A stretch of DNA of 64,000 nucleotides from Siphonodentalium dalli. Lineage: Eukaryota; Mollusca; Scaphopoda; Gadilida; Siphonodentaliidae. A program made the translations under genes and the position numbers. Positions 25,788 through 36,128 of the stretch are shown here, one piece after another (the first letter of the stretch is position 1; each line of letters opens with the position of its first letter). Where the stretch lies: assembly GCA_032622095.1 (NCBI GenBank), contig CP136066.1:47154911-47218910 (forward strand), given 5' to 3'. The notes beneath the pieces are model-generated. The model saw nothing but the letters and a program-made list of their open reading frames with translations. It ran no database searches and was not told the origin of the DNA.

Positions 25788-26070
25788 CAGTAAGCTCTTT
25801 TATGATTGAAAACTCCTCTTTAATTATTTTTGCTATATGTGTATATATGCTTTTCTTGTTTTGTTCATTTGATTTTGTTGCTAGTCTCTTCGTTACTCCA
25901 TGCTTAAGTGCTCATTTGCTGAAATTGATTGTGCTTTCATATCTGATTATATCCGATGACGACCCTATTTACCCTCCCTCTCTGGGTTTTCCATTTCCAT
26001 GAATATTGATATTGTTCAATACAGGGTCGTTGTCGGATACTTTAATTTCCGAAGGCGCAGGGCAAAGTAA

Positions 26071-27421
26071 AAAAACAAGTCACCACCTCATCTAAAGAAA
26101 CTTACACCGCGCAGAAACATATGTACTTTCATCTTTTTGTTTAGTTTACTGATTATCATAGCTAATGACGTGGAAGTTCAACCATGGCCGATGGAACCAG
26201 AAACTATTTCTATATTTCACTATAATATTCGTAGTCTCAGAAACAAAATATCAAAGCTTGTTGAGCATATAGAAGATTACGATATCGTATGCTTTACCGA
26301 GACGCACCTAGATAAAAAGGTGCATAACGACTCCATATTATTTTCCAATTTTCAAGCTCCGTTCAGTCTTGATAGAAACGAACACGGAGGAGGTCTGGCT
26401 GTGTATTTTGCATCCAGCATTGTGTATACATATTTACCCGAATTTGGTTTTGACGACGAAATTTTGTGGTTTGATATTGGAACCAGGCAGAAATTTCTTT
26501 TCTGCGTAACTTACAGGTCTGAGCGTGAATGCTTAGACTCTTACTGGACGAATCTTGACAAATCCATTGCCAAGGCCCTAGCATATAATATGTCTTTAGT
26601 TATGGTTGGAGATCTAAATTGCAATTTATTAAATCGGGATGGTGAGCTTCAAAAAATCATGAGCAAATGGACACTTGAGAACGTAATTAAAGAGCCAACT
26701 CGAATAGGTGTGAACTCAGCAACACTCTTAGATCCGATTTTATTAAGTGATAGTCTAGTTTACCTAAACCCGTCCACTGTTGATCTAGGTTTATCAGACC
26801 ATAGAGCAACATCTGTAGAAATTTCATTTCCAAATCCTAGGAAAAAGTCATATCAACGGAATGTTTGGAATTATGCCAGAGCAGATTTTGTTGGCATGAA
26901 CGTCGAAATTAATGCAATCAAATGGTCAGACATTCTCGTGAGCACAGGTCACTCCGATATAAATCAGACTGTAGACGTTTTTACTCACACTTTCCTAACA
27001 ATTGCTCGCAAATATATCCCATTCCAATCAGTTACTATACGTGAAAATGACAAACCATGGTTTGACAGTTTAATAAGAAAACATATTCGGAAACGCGACC
27101 GCCTCAGAAAGAAAGCACTGCGCTCAAATCTTCCTAGTGCCTGGGATAAATATAAAGCAACCCGCAACAGAACAAATAACTTGAAAAAGTCAGCCAAAGA
27201 TAAATATTTAGCTAGCCTAGATGAAAACTTGAAAGTAAATGAGCCAAAACAATTCTGGCATGTCACTAAACAATTACTTAATAATTTCTCCAATGACGAG
27301 AAAATTCCCCCACTAAACTTTAACAACATAATTTTTGAGGAAGATTATCAAAAGGCACAGGTCTTAAATTCAATTTTCACGCGAAATAGTACACTAGAAA
27401 ATGAAAAAATCGACATTACCG
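26071..27421 (+). pseudogene. LINE endonuclease region with degenerate 2A-like N terminus
   Basis: Encodes an apurinic-type (exonuclease-endonuclease-phosphatase fold) endonuclease that would nick target DNA for target-primed reverse transcription. The frame is open from 26071 with no in-frame ATG; numbering from the TTG at 26137, the catalytic signatures are HYNIRSL (residue 30 Asn), FTETHLD (residue 56 Glu), GDLN (159-162), LLDPI (199-202) and SDHRAT (221-226). The extreme N terminus is hydrophobic (IFLFSLLIIIA) and runs into NDVEVQPWP, which resembles the 2A-like D-x-E-x-N-P-G-P peptide reported at the same place in CR1-like LINEs, but the N-P-G core is lost. The frame continues to 27513, but homology moves to the next frame near 27420, a frameshift. 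Confidence 0.88.
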
Positions 27422-29341
27422 AATTTTGCAGAAAGAACAACCGAAAAATTAGAAGATATCAAAACTACCGAGGAGGACATATAAAAAAAATTGAAAATTT
27501 TACACACAAATAAAGCCACGGGCCCCGATGGTATAAGTAACAAAATGCTAAGGGAAACACATGGCTCAGTTTGCAAACCACTTAAAATAATATTCAATTT
27601 ATCTTTAAAGAGCTGTTGTTTCCCTACAGCTTGGAAGAAAGCCGATGTGATGCCCCTCTTTAAAAAAGGTGATAGGCATGACCCTTTAAATTATCGTCCG
27701 ATATCTCTTATAAGTTGTGTCGGCAAGGTACTAGAGAGATTAGTTTTTAATGAAATTCTAAGCCATTTGAAAACCCACAACCTTTTATATAAGCATCAGT
27801 CTGGATTTATACCTGGTCATAGTACCGAATTTCAACTAATTGAAATCATTCATAATATCCCCTGTGCAATCGACGAGGGCCAAACGAGTTGTGCAGTATT
27901 TTTCGATATTTCCAAAGCGTTTGACAAAGTCTGGCACCGAGGTCTTGTTTTAAAATTAGAGAAATATGGTTTGAAAGGTAATATTCTGAAATGGATGACA
28001 AACTATTTACAAAATAGACAGCAAAGAGTTAGAGTCAACTCAAGCTTTTCGCAGTACTCCTCAATATCAGCTGGTGTGCCCCCGGGATCTGTAGTCGGGC
28101 CTCTGATGTTTTTAATTTACATTAATGACATTGCCGATGGAATTAAATCTAGCACAAGACTGTATGCCGACGACACATGTTTAATCAACAGCGATAGTGA
28201 TACATATAACCTTCAATTGACAGTCAATAGAGACATGAACAAAATCAGAGACTGGGCTGAAAATTGGTGTGTCCAATTTAATAGTAGTAAAACCAATCTA
28301 ATGTTATTTTCCAAGCCAAGTGTTGTTAAACCTACAATCATATTCGACGGGGTAACCCTATAATACTCTAATAGCCACAAACACCTAGGATTGGATATTG
28401 ACGACAACCTAACTTGGAACACACACATTGGTAATATATGCACAAGGGCATACGCACGCCTGTCACAATTGCGTAAACTAAGAGCAATGCTAAATCGTGA
28501 AACACTTCAAACCCTCTATTTATCCCATGTTCGATCCCTTATGGAATACGCTAATAACGTTTGGTCTGGTGGACCTGATTACTTACTAAAAGATCTAGAA
28601 GATGTTCAATACGAAGCAGCTAGAATAGTCACCGGTTGCACCAGATCAGTTCCAAATATTAGACTTCTGACCGAACTAGGTTGGGAGACGTTAGAAACTC
28701 GAAGATATTACAAACAGCTGTTGACATTCCACAATATAGTAAACGAAAAAACACCTAACTATTTGACAGACCTTATACCATCCAAATTCAGCGCCCGAAA
28801 TGACCATGATACCAGAAATGCATCAAATTTTATCCCTATGAAATGCAATTACAAAAGAAAAGAGTCCACCTTCATGCCCAAGTGTATAAATGACTGGAAT
28901 AAACGCGATAAAAAAATAAGAAACATGAATTATGAATGTTTTCGACAATCACTTATTCCCAATCCGGTTAAACCTCCTAAGTATTTTTCTACAGGGAAAC
29001 GATCATTAAATATCTTACAATGTCGACTCAGGTGCGAATGCAGTGAACTACAATCAGATAAATACTTCAATTATATTGCGGTGTCCAAAGCCTGTAGATG
29101 CGGCGATGGTGAAGAAAACGCATTTCATTATTTTTTCCAATGTCAATTGCATATTATTCCAAGAGTAGACTTGCTGAACAAGCTACTACGATTCAATATT
29201 TATTCAGTAAAAACTTTACTATTTGGAGACCCAAGCTTATCAAATTCCAATAATGAAGACATTTTCAAGGCTGTCCAAATCTTTATAAGAGACACACCCC
29301 AGGGTGAGAACACACAAAGTTCAACAGCAGACGACTACTAG
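27422..29341 (+). pseudogene. LINE reverse transcriptase and C-terminal domain
   Basis: All in one frame. It starts with ERTTEKLEDI, is broken by TAA at 27482-27484, and continues KILHTNKATGPDGI. RT motifs follow: RPISLISCVGKVLERLV, HQSGFIPGHST, FFDISKAFDKVWH (motif A), AGVPPGSVVGPLMFLIYIND (motif B) and YADDT (motif C, the catalytic Asp pair). A second nonsense codon, TAA at 28361-28363, precedes HKHLGLDIDDNLTW (the region after motif D/E). The C terminus has CRCGDGEENAFHYFFQCQLH, a Cys/His knuckle typical of CR1/L2-like elements. The terminal stop is TAG at 29339-29341. Clade assignment (CR1/L2/Daphne/Crack group of the Jockey superfamily) is from motif style only. Confidence 0.92.
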
Positions 29342-29701
29342 GGAAGAAGGAAAAAATAAAATAATAAAAATAATAATTCTGAGTATAGTCATAAACGCTC
29401 TATAAGAACATATTGCACTGTCCTGCCACCTTACCATTAAGGATAGATGAGCACAGTACACTATACAGTAACCAGATACTTTCGAACAAGTTGGGAGAGA
29501 CTAGCAACCAATCAAATTTTAACATTATACACTTTAATACCATATATAATTGTTCAATGCCATGTTCATTTTTTTCTTTCACTTGATTGTCTGGTGATCG
29601 GGAGAGAAGTAGCATATAAGTGGCCCGCACTTGTTCTTCAATCCCGTTGCCAAATGTATGTATTTATATGCATATATGGCGAATAAATATGTTTAAACCA
29701 A

Positions 29702-31430
29702 AAACCCGATAAATTGACGATAAAATATCGACATCTGATTAGAGTATCGGACGTGTAATCACACCGGCGCCGCGCCCGCTGGTGAACAATCGTCTCCACA
29801 ACACAACTCCGATAGACTCCGATACATTGACGATAAAATATCGACATCTGGTTAGGGTATTCAAACCGGCACGCGCCCGCTGGTGGGCTATAGAGTGTCG
29901 GACGTGTAATAACACCGGCACCGCGCCCCTTGGTGGACAATCGTCTCCGCAACAAAACTACGATAGACCACGATACATTGACGATAAAAGATCGACATGT
30001 TGTTAGAGTGTCGGACGTGTACTGGTGTTAACACACAGGCACCGCGCCCGCTGGTGGACAATCGACTCCGCACAAAACTACGATAGACCCCGATACATTG
30101 ACAATAAATCATCGACATCTGGTTAGAGTGTCGGTCGTGTAATCACACCGGAAAAGCGCCCCTTGGTGGACAATCGTCTCCGCAACAAAACTACGATAAA
30201 CCCCGATACATTGACGATAAAACATCGACATCTGGTTAGAGTGTCAGGCTTGTAAATACACCGGCACCACGCCCGCTGGTGGACTATAGAGTGTTGGACT
30301 TGTAATCACACCCTTGCTGCGCCCCCTGGTGGACAATCGTCTCCGCAACAAAACTACGATAAACCCCGATACATTGACGATAAAATATCGACATCTGGTT
30401 AGAGTGTCGGGCGTGTAATTACACCGGCACCGCGCCCGTTGGTGGACTATAGAGTGTCGGACGTGTGATCACACCGGCGCCGCGCCCCCTGGTGGACAAT
30501 CATCTCCGCCACAAAATTACGATAGACCCCGATACATCGGCGATAAAACGTGGACATCTGGTTAGAGTATCGGACATGTAATTACACCGGCACCGCGCTC
30601 GCTGGTGGACAATCGTCTCCGCAACAAAACTACGATAGACCCCGATACATTGACGATAAAATATCGACATCTGGTTAGATTGTCGGACGTGTAATCACAT
30701 CGACGCCGCGCCCGCTGGTGGACAATCGTCTCCGCAAAAAAAAAAACCCCGATACATTGACGATAAAACATTGACATCTGGTTAGAGTGTAGGACGTGTA
30801 ACCACACCGGCACTGCGCCCGCTGGTGGACAATCATCTCCGCAACAAAACTACAATAGACCCCGATACATTGGCGATATAACATCGTCATCTGGTTAGTG
30901 TCGGGCGTGTAATTACACCGGCACCGCGCCCGTTGGTGGACTATAGAGTGTCGGACGTGTGATCACACCGGCGCCGCGCCCCCTGGTGGACAATCATCTC
31001 CGCCACAAAATTACGATAGACCCCGATACATCGGCGATAAAACGTGGACATCTGGTTAGAGTATCGGACATGTAATTACACCGGCACCGCGCTCGCTGGT
31101 GGACAATCGTCTCCGCAACAAAACTACGATAGACCCCGATACATTGACGATAAAATATCGACATCTGGTTAGAGTGTCGAACGTGTAATTACACCGGCAC
31201 CGCGCCCGCTGGTGTACTCTAGAGTGTCGGGCGTGTAATTACACCGGCACCGCGCCCGCTGGTGGGCTATTGAGCGTCGGACGTGTAATCACACCGGAAC
31301 CGCGCCCCCTGGTGGACAATCGTCTCCGCAACAAAACTACGATAGACCCCGATTCATTGACGATAAAACATCGACATCTGGTTAGAGTGTCGGACGTGTA
31401 ATCACACCGGCACCGTTCCCTCTGGTGGAC
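29702..31430 (+). repeat. Satellite B, right part
   Basis: Same ~113-bp unit and orientation as the part left of the LINE. A 494-bp higher-order duplication is clear: the variants ACGTGTGATCACACC, ACATCGGCGATAAAACGTGG and GCGCTCGCTGG near 30461-30600 recur in the same order near 30955-31095. The last unit (about 31373-31430) runs without a break into the SINE S1 body. Confidence 0.93.
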
Positions 31431-31815
31431 TATCGTCTGCCCAACAGTGGCTTGGTCGGATTAAGCGATGTGTGTGTTGTTGAGCCGCAAACTATTTTAA
31501 ATCTTGCGCCAGGCTGTGACCCTGCGGTAAAGTCAGTTGTACTGTGTTTGCTTCGTCGAACCTAGACAAGAAATAGGGACCTGATTGTTGGGTAAGCGTA
31601 CGACTGTTACATTTCACAAGCCCCTGCAAAATTGCAGCAGGCACAAGACGCCGGATTACTCGACAGCTGGTGTAATAATGTGAAGCGTTTAATGCCCGCT
31701 TGTGGTACTGGTGATAAGCGCTTAGTGTCTGCTCATGGGGTAATAATGTGAAGCGCTTAGTGTCCGCTCGTGGTACTGGACAGTGGTAAGCGCTATATAA
31801 GCGCCATTATTATAA
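31373..31815 (+). mobile_element. SINE S1 copy whose head is the terminal satellite B unit
   Basis: The tRNA-like head is supplied by the last satellite unit (GGTTAGAGTGTCGGACGTGT and following). At GGACTATCGTCTGCCCAACA (31425) the sequence changes into the S1 body, with TGGCTTGGTCGGATTAAGCG, TTGCGCCAGGCTGTGACCC, AATAGGGACCTGATTGTTGG and the 3' terminal AAGCGCTATATAAGCGCCAT. It parallels the minus-strand SINE at 19027-19379 in order. A ~69-bp internal duplication of TAATAATGTGAAGCGCTTAG lies at 31671-31800. Confidence 0.8.
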
Positions 31816-32928
31816 AACAATTCAAATAGACAAACTATATACTTCTGCTATATTTTGCAGCTCAGTTGCGTACTATTATGTTGAAGCGAACGTGAGTGCG
31901 GTTTGGAATGGCAGGTGCAATACATCTTTATACAGCGAGGATATAGATAACTTGATACAGGCATATCATTCCGCTTGCAGTCATGCTGTGTGTGAGTGTT
32001 TAACACATAATTCTTTTGCATAAATCCAGGCAAAAATGCATTTTGAATTTATTTGGATCAATCTGATCTTAAATTTCACATCCCATCTTTATTCATTGTA
32101 TCTGAACAATTATTAAGAAAATAACAACACAGTTGATTTTAATGCATTTGACGGTTGAAACTATTCTTTTTTGTTTATTTTTTCAAAGAACTTCAAAAAT
32201 AATTAATAATTTCAAACAACAATCCATAGCTTCGTTTGCATTATAATGATGAGTTAATATTGCATGATAAATTATCATACCCCCATATAGTACTCTCAAG
32301 AAAGAATCAGCCACAAATATTTCAGCCCAAAACAAATGTCGATATTCAGGCTTGTTCACACAAGCAATGTGCAATCAACTGGAAATAGGTCGCAGTGTGA
32401 TATAGGTACCTGGTCAGTTGGTGAGTTGGCTATGAACCTGTGACCTTAATGTTCTCCGATGTTTTATTGTCAGATCAGCAGGCATGCCATGAAAATTCTT
32501 AAATATAGAAAATTATTTATGGGCGATTGTCTTTCTACATGAAAATAATTGTGACATTTCTTGAATTAAGAAAAATTAAGTCGCCTCTCATAATCTTCAG
32601 ATTTTATATCATGGAAATATGAAATGCACCGTTTAAAAAGTTCTATCTGCAGAAGTTCTTGGTACCGGAAAACAGCAACATTTAAGATATGCCTCATGGT
32701 ATAAAATATAGAAAATAGGATTATAATTTCCAACTAATTGACAGTTGTCATTGACTAATTGTCAGAATAATCACTTGTATTCCTGACTTCAAAACATAAA
32801 TTCCAATTTGTTTTGAGAAATTCCATTTTGAAATATGACGTGCGTCTGACCCTTAAAGGCAGGGATGGCCTTCGTTATAGGTTATAACTTAGAAATAATA
32901 GTTCCCAAATGATGAAACATTCCTCGAG
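31816..32928. other. No recognisable feature
   Basis: AT-rich unique-looking sequence with only short, unrecognised open frames. CGTGCGTCTGACCCTTAAAG at about 32849 recurs at about 59585, the only sign of a dispersed repeat. Confidence 0.5.
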
Positions 32929-32953
32929 AATATATATATATATATATATATAG

Positions 32954-33002
<49 letters not shown>
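32929..33002. repeat. (TA)n microsatellite
   Basis: About 74 bp of TA dinucleotides with one AGC interruption near 32952. Confidence 0.95.
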
Positions 33003-33003
<1 letters not shown>

Positions 33004-34301
33004 CATAATGATACCATGAAGGCGATATTATCCAAAAAACACACTTTGTGTGAGCCGAGCGTTTATTTATATACAGAACGTAGATAGTGATCGATAAGCA
33101 AAACACTCAACGCCGTGGTAAATTTTTTAGGACTGATTATCGGCGAACAATTCAACACCGAAATTTTGAGAGGCGAGGATTAGCGAGGACTATGCTTGTA
33201 TGTTGCAAACAAACTTGGTGGCATTTCTAATCAAAGTTCTTGAGTGGGGTCTTACGGTGTTTATTGTTTTGTTTATCGCCTACTCGTTACGTAATGTTTG
33301 CATAAATGTTTACATAATACAGCGTACTAAAATGAAAATAACATGCAATTTCGTGATATTTCTGAATAGTATAAGAACAAATGTTGTCTATGATATACTT
33401 TCTGCTTGTGACGATTGTAACGGACGTGACTATTTTGACAGCAATACCCACCGTCAATACTTTAGCTTATGCGCTGTCATTTATTCGAACACTGCAGCCT
33501 ATAGTACTTCACTTCACTTTAAAGACAGAATATACGCCAATTTCAATAACTTCCCGGGAATCCGGCAATAACAACGATAAAATATCAATTATATATAGAA
33601 AAACAATTAATTTTAATTCAATATGCCTTCTGTAAACGATCAAGTAATCTGAAAATTAAAGTTAATAACTTAATATAAATTTAGCCATAAAGGATGTTAC
33701 AAAATTCCACGTTTAAGATGTAATCAAATTAATTGACGGAAAGTGGATTAGGCAAATCGTGGCACACTCTTGTAAATAATTACGGCGAATGAACTCAAGG
33801 CACTCACTCACTGAATATACAACACAATTAATGAATACCTGGACAATTCTGCATATAATATAACATTTATTTGGCACATTTTCCTGAAAACTGTACAAAC
33901 TATCTCGATGATGACCATTCTGTTTTTGCATTCTGACTTAACTACCATCTATAACATTACTTCGGACCCAGCAGAAACTCAAATAATGGAAATCGGGTGG
34001 CAGAGCATATCGAAACTAACAACAACATTGGTGTAAGTCTCCCTTCAAATATCCGTCTAATTAGTCTAACAACGTAATTGATATTCTATCGCGAAATATG
34101 AATCGCACATAGAGCCAATAGACACTTAATTTTCGAACCCCCAGATCACATATGTAAAATATATGCCATATTATATACCATTTGAAAGAGGAAGCTCCAA
34201 AACATTGTAATATCAACTTATCCGGCGTAATAAACTGTGAACATGTTTTTGTTGAGTTACCAACGTGTCTTTGTCATCTAGATTGTAGTAAAAAGTGTAT
34301 T
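33003..34301. other. No recognisable feature
   Basis: AT-rich. A 123-codon open frame at 33200-33571 starts with a hydrophobic stretch (residues about 5-27) but has no family resemblance, no in-frame support upstream and an AT-rich composition like its surroundings, so I do not call it a gene. Confidence 0.45.
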
Positions 34302-34366
34302 ATTTTCAATGGAGGGGGAATAACTCTATATCTTAAACATAGAGTTATTCCCTTTCCATTGAAAAT
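34302..34366. repeat. 65-bp hairpin (unrelated to H1/H2)
   Basis: Arms of 28 bp starting ATTTTCAATGGAGGGGGAAT match the reverse complement at 34339-34366 at 26 of 28 positions, around a 9-nt loop ATCTTAAAC. Confidence 0.9.
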
Positions 34367-35508
34367 TCATCTTTAGTTTGAAGTCTATTGTATTCTGGGA
34401 GCCAAAAAAGGGGGTAATCTTTCTATGATCTCATTTGTTCTCTATTTCTCTGTGGGCATCTTCTGAGACACACGTTTCAAATGGTGATGAATTATAGTAT
34501 TTTAATCATATTTAATGGCTTAGATTGTGGTTAAAGCCGTATATCAAGTCACTATAAAAAAAAATTATAGGTGACTCGAAAATTAAATGTGCCTTCAAAT
34601 ATTTCAGATCTGAGTTGGCAGAAGCCTTGGGTAGATTCTTATTATAAGTTCGCCCGGACTTGCTACCTGGCAGAAGCAAGTAAACCCACAACCACAAATG
34701 TAACGCCTGTAGACCGATGCAGGTAAGAACCATTGGAAGCGGGTCTCTACCAGACCCAGGGGCAACCCGACCCGGGACTATGTTAGGTCGGGTCGTCAGG
34801 GGCAACCAGACGACGGGGACTATCTCAGGTCTCGATTTGCCTGTTCGGGTTGTCCCGTGTTACGGTTTAATATTTGTTTAAGTATTAACAATATTTGTCT
34901 TCAGATTTTCTTCGAAATGTTAATACTCATAACATAATTTAGAAACACGAATAAATTACTTGATTTGTTTTAAACAATGTAATTAAGGTCTTGAGTGTTT
35001 CTCACATTCAACCGAGACAACTATCTGAAAACAAATTCGAGTATATTCCGTGCCATTATATACCTTTGTTATCTTCATCCCATTTTGCTCTCTTCTGATT
35101 GGCCTAGGTAACATTTCGACAGTACTGTTGTTGACCGCTGAGCTATTACCAGTAAACATATAACTTCAAAGAACTCAACGTGCAGAGATTACATCACAGC
35201 TCTCTAAAAATTTCCGAAAACATGTATTTTATAAACCCCACTGTTTCGTTACAACCGCGAACTGTGGTGTTTGCTAATTTGCATAATTGTTTAATTTTCA
35301 ATTAGCTCTGGACAATAGCTCCGCAAATGATGAGTGTATCAACTGACCCCAAATTTGAACGTTTTATTTTCTAAAAAGCGAGGATTCCAACATAAAATTA
35401 ACTCTTCGAGCTGGATTATAGAATATACGCGCGTACTTAGGCGTGCCATTAAGAAGGTTCGTGTGTACTCCTTTGTCAGATAACAAAACAGTTGTCACTC
35501 TTGTTTTC
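34367..35508. other. No gene; short GGGCAACC-type repeats
   Basis: At 34759-34830 GGGCAACCCGACCCGGGAC and GGGCAACCAGACGACGGGAC are two related ~50-bp units. The rest is unremarkable AT-rich sequence. Confidence 0.45.
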
Positions 35509-35618
35509 GTGAGACACGGGGATTTGTCGCCGCTCTCGACCTGAAATGTCACCCTCGGCCAGGCGGCCCTCGGGTGACATTCCAGGTCTCGAGCGGGCGA
35601 CAAATCCCCGTGTCTCAC
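35509..35618 (+). repeat. GC-rich 110-bp hairpin, H2-like, followed by TTATTACATGATCC
   Basis: The outer arms GTGAGACACGGGGATTTGTC plus GCC are perfectly complementary at 23 bp. Inner arms (GACCTGAAATGTCACCC and GGGTGACATTCCAGGTC) continue the stem with few mismatches around a short GGCCAGGCGGCC loop. TTATTACATGATCC follows at about 35644, then CCCTTATTCCATTCATTAAA, which recurs inverted at about 21030-21050. Confidence 0.88.
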
Positions 35619-35806
35619 TCAATCGCGGGCGACAGCTGTATATTATTACATGATCCGGCCCTTATTCCATTCATTAAACCCATTCCATAAAAATGATATG
35701 AAACGGTCATTGAATAACAGTGATTATTATCACTTTATAGGGCGTTCTCTAGGCCATTAGCACTGTTATACCGGGCGTTCGAAATGACGTAACACTCGGC
35801 ATTTTT

Positions 35807-35860
35807 GCGGGCCGCGGGCCGATATTGGATCGTGCTTTTCAATAACGGCCCGCGGCTCGC
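35807..35860. repeat. GC-rich hairpin upstream of the recombinase
   Basis: GCGGGCCGCGGGCCGATATTG pairs with CAATAACGGCCCGCGGCTCGC with a few mismatches around an ~11-nt loop. Confidence 0.85.
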
Positions 35861-36128
35861 AGAAAATATGCGCAGCAGAATTACCTCCCTTCTCAATATC
35901 CGCTTCCGTTTTAGGCAAATCGCTAATGAAATATTCCTGTTTTTCGAAGGATTATTACCCCAAAAGTTAGTATACATAGTTATTTTGATATGCCAATGTC
36001 TCAATTTTCGCAAATCGTCCTCAATACTTAGTTGATTTGTCACCTATATTCGATGCAATCAAATGTCACGTGATTAGGAAGAATGTAAACAATAACAGAC
36101 GACCGATCGATCTGTCAAAATTCTCAAA

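Larger units (their letters stand above)
25788..29701 (+). mobile_element. CR1/L2-like non-LTR retrotransposon (LINE), decayed, inserted in satellite B
   Basis: This 3.9-kb insertion interrupts satellite B in the middle of a unit. Satellite stops after ACTCCGA (25781-25787) and resumes with AAACCCGATAAATTGACG near 29702, so about 8 bp (AAAC-CCGA) may be duplicated. Order: 5' untranslated part with an imperfect stem (TCCGATGACGACCC near 25951; GGGTCGTTGTCGGA near 26025), endonuclease, reverse transcriptase, C-terminal Cys/His domain, then about 360 bp of 3' untranslated sequence ending GCGAATAAATATGTTT. No separate ORF1 protein is visible upstream, so the copy is probably 5'-truncated. Confidence 0.9.

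Noticed and set aside
21596-31000. Many minus-strand open frames (MSMFYRQCIGVYRSFVAETIVHQ type)
   Set aside because: They are translations of satellite B; the pattern repeats with the satellite and is not conserved at protein level.
33200-33571. 123-codon open frame with a hydrophobic N-terminal stretch
   Set aside because: No family resemblance, AT-rich like its surroundings, no supporting context.
35509-35660. Hairpin plus TATTATTAC-like sequence as a CRESS-DNA or parvovirus-type origin
   Set aside because: The motif is outside the loop, is not the canonical nonanucleotide, and no replication-initiator or capsid sequence is nearby.
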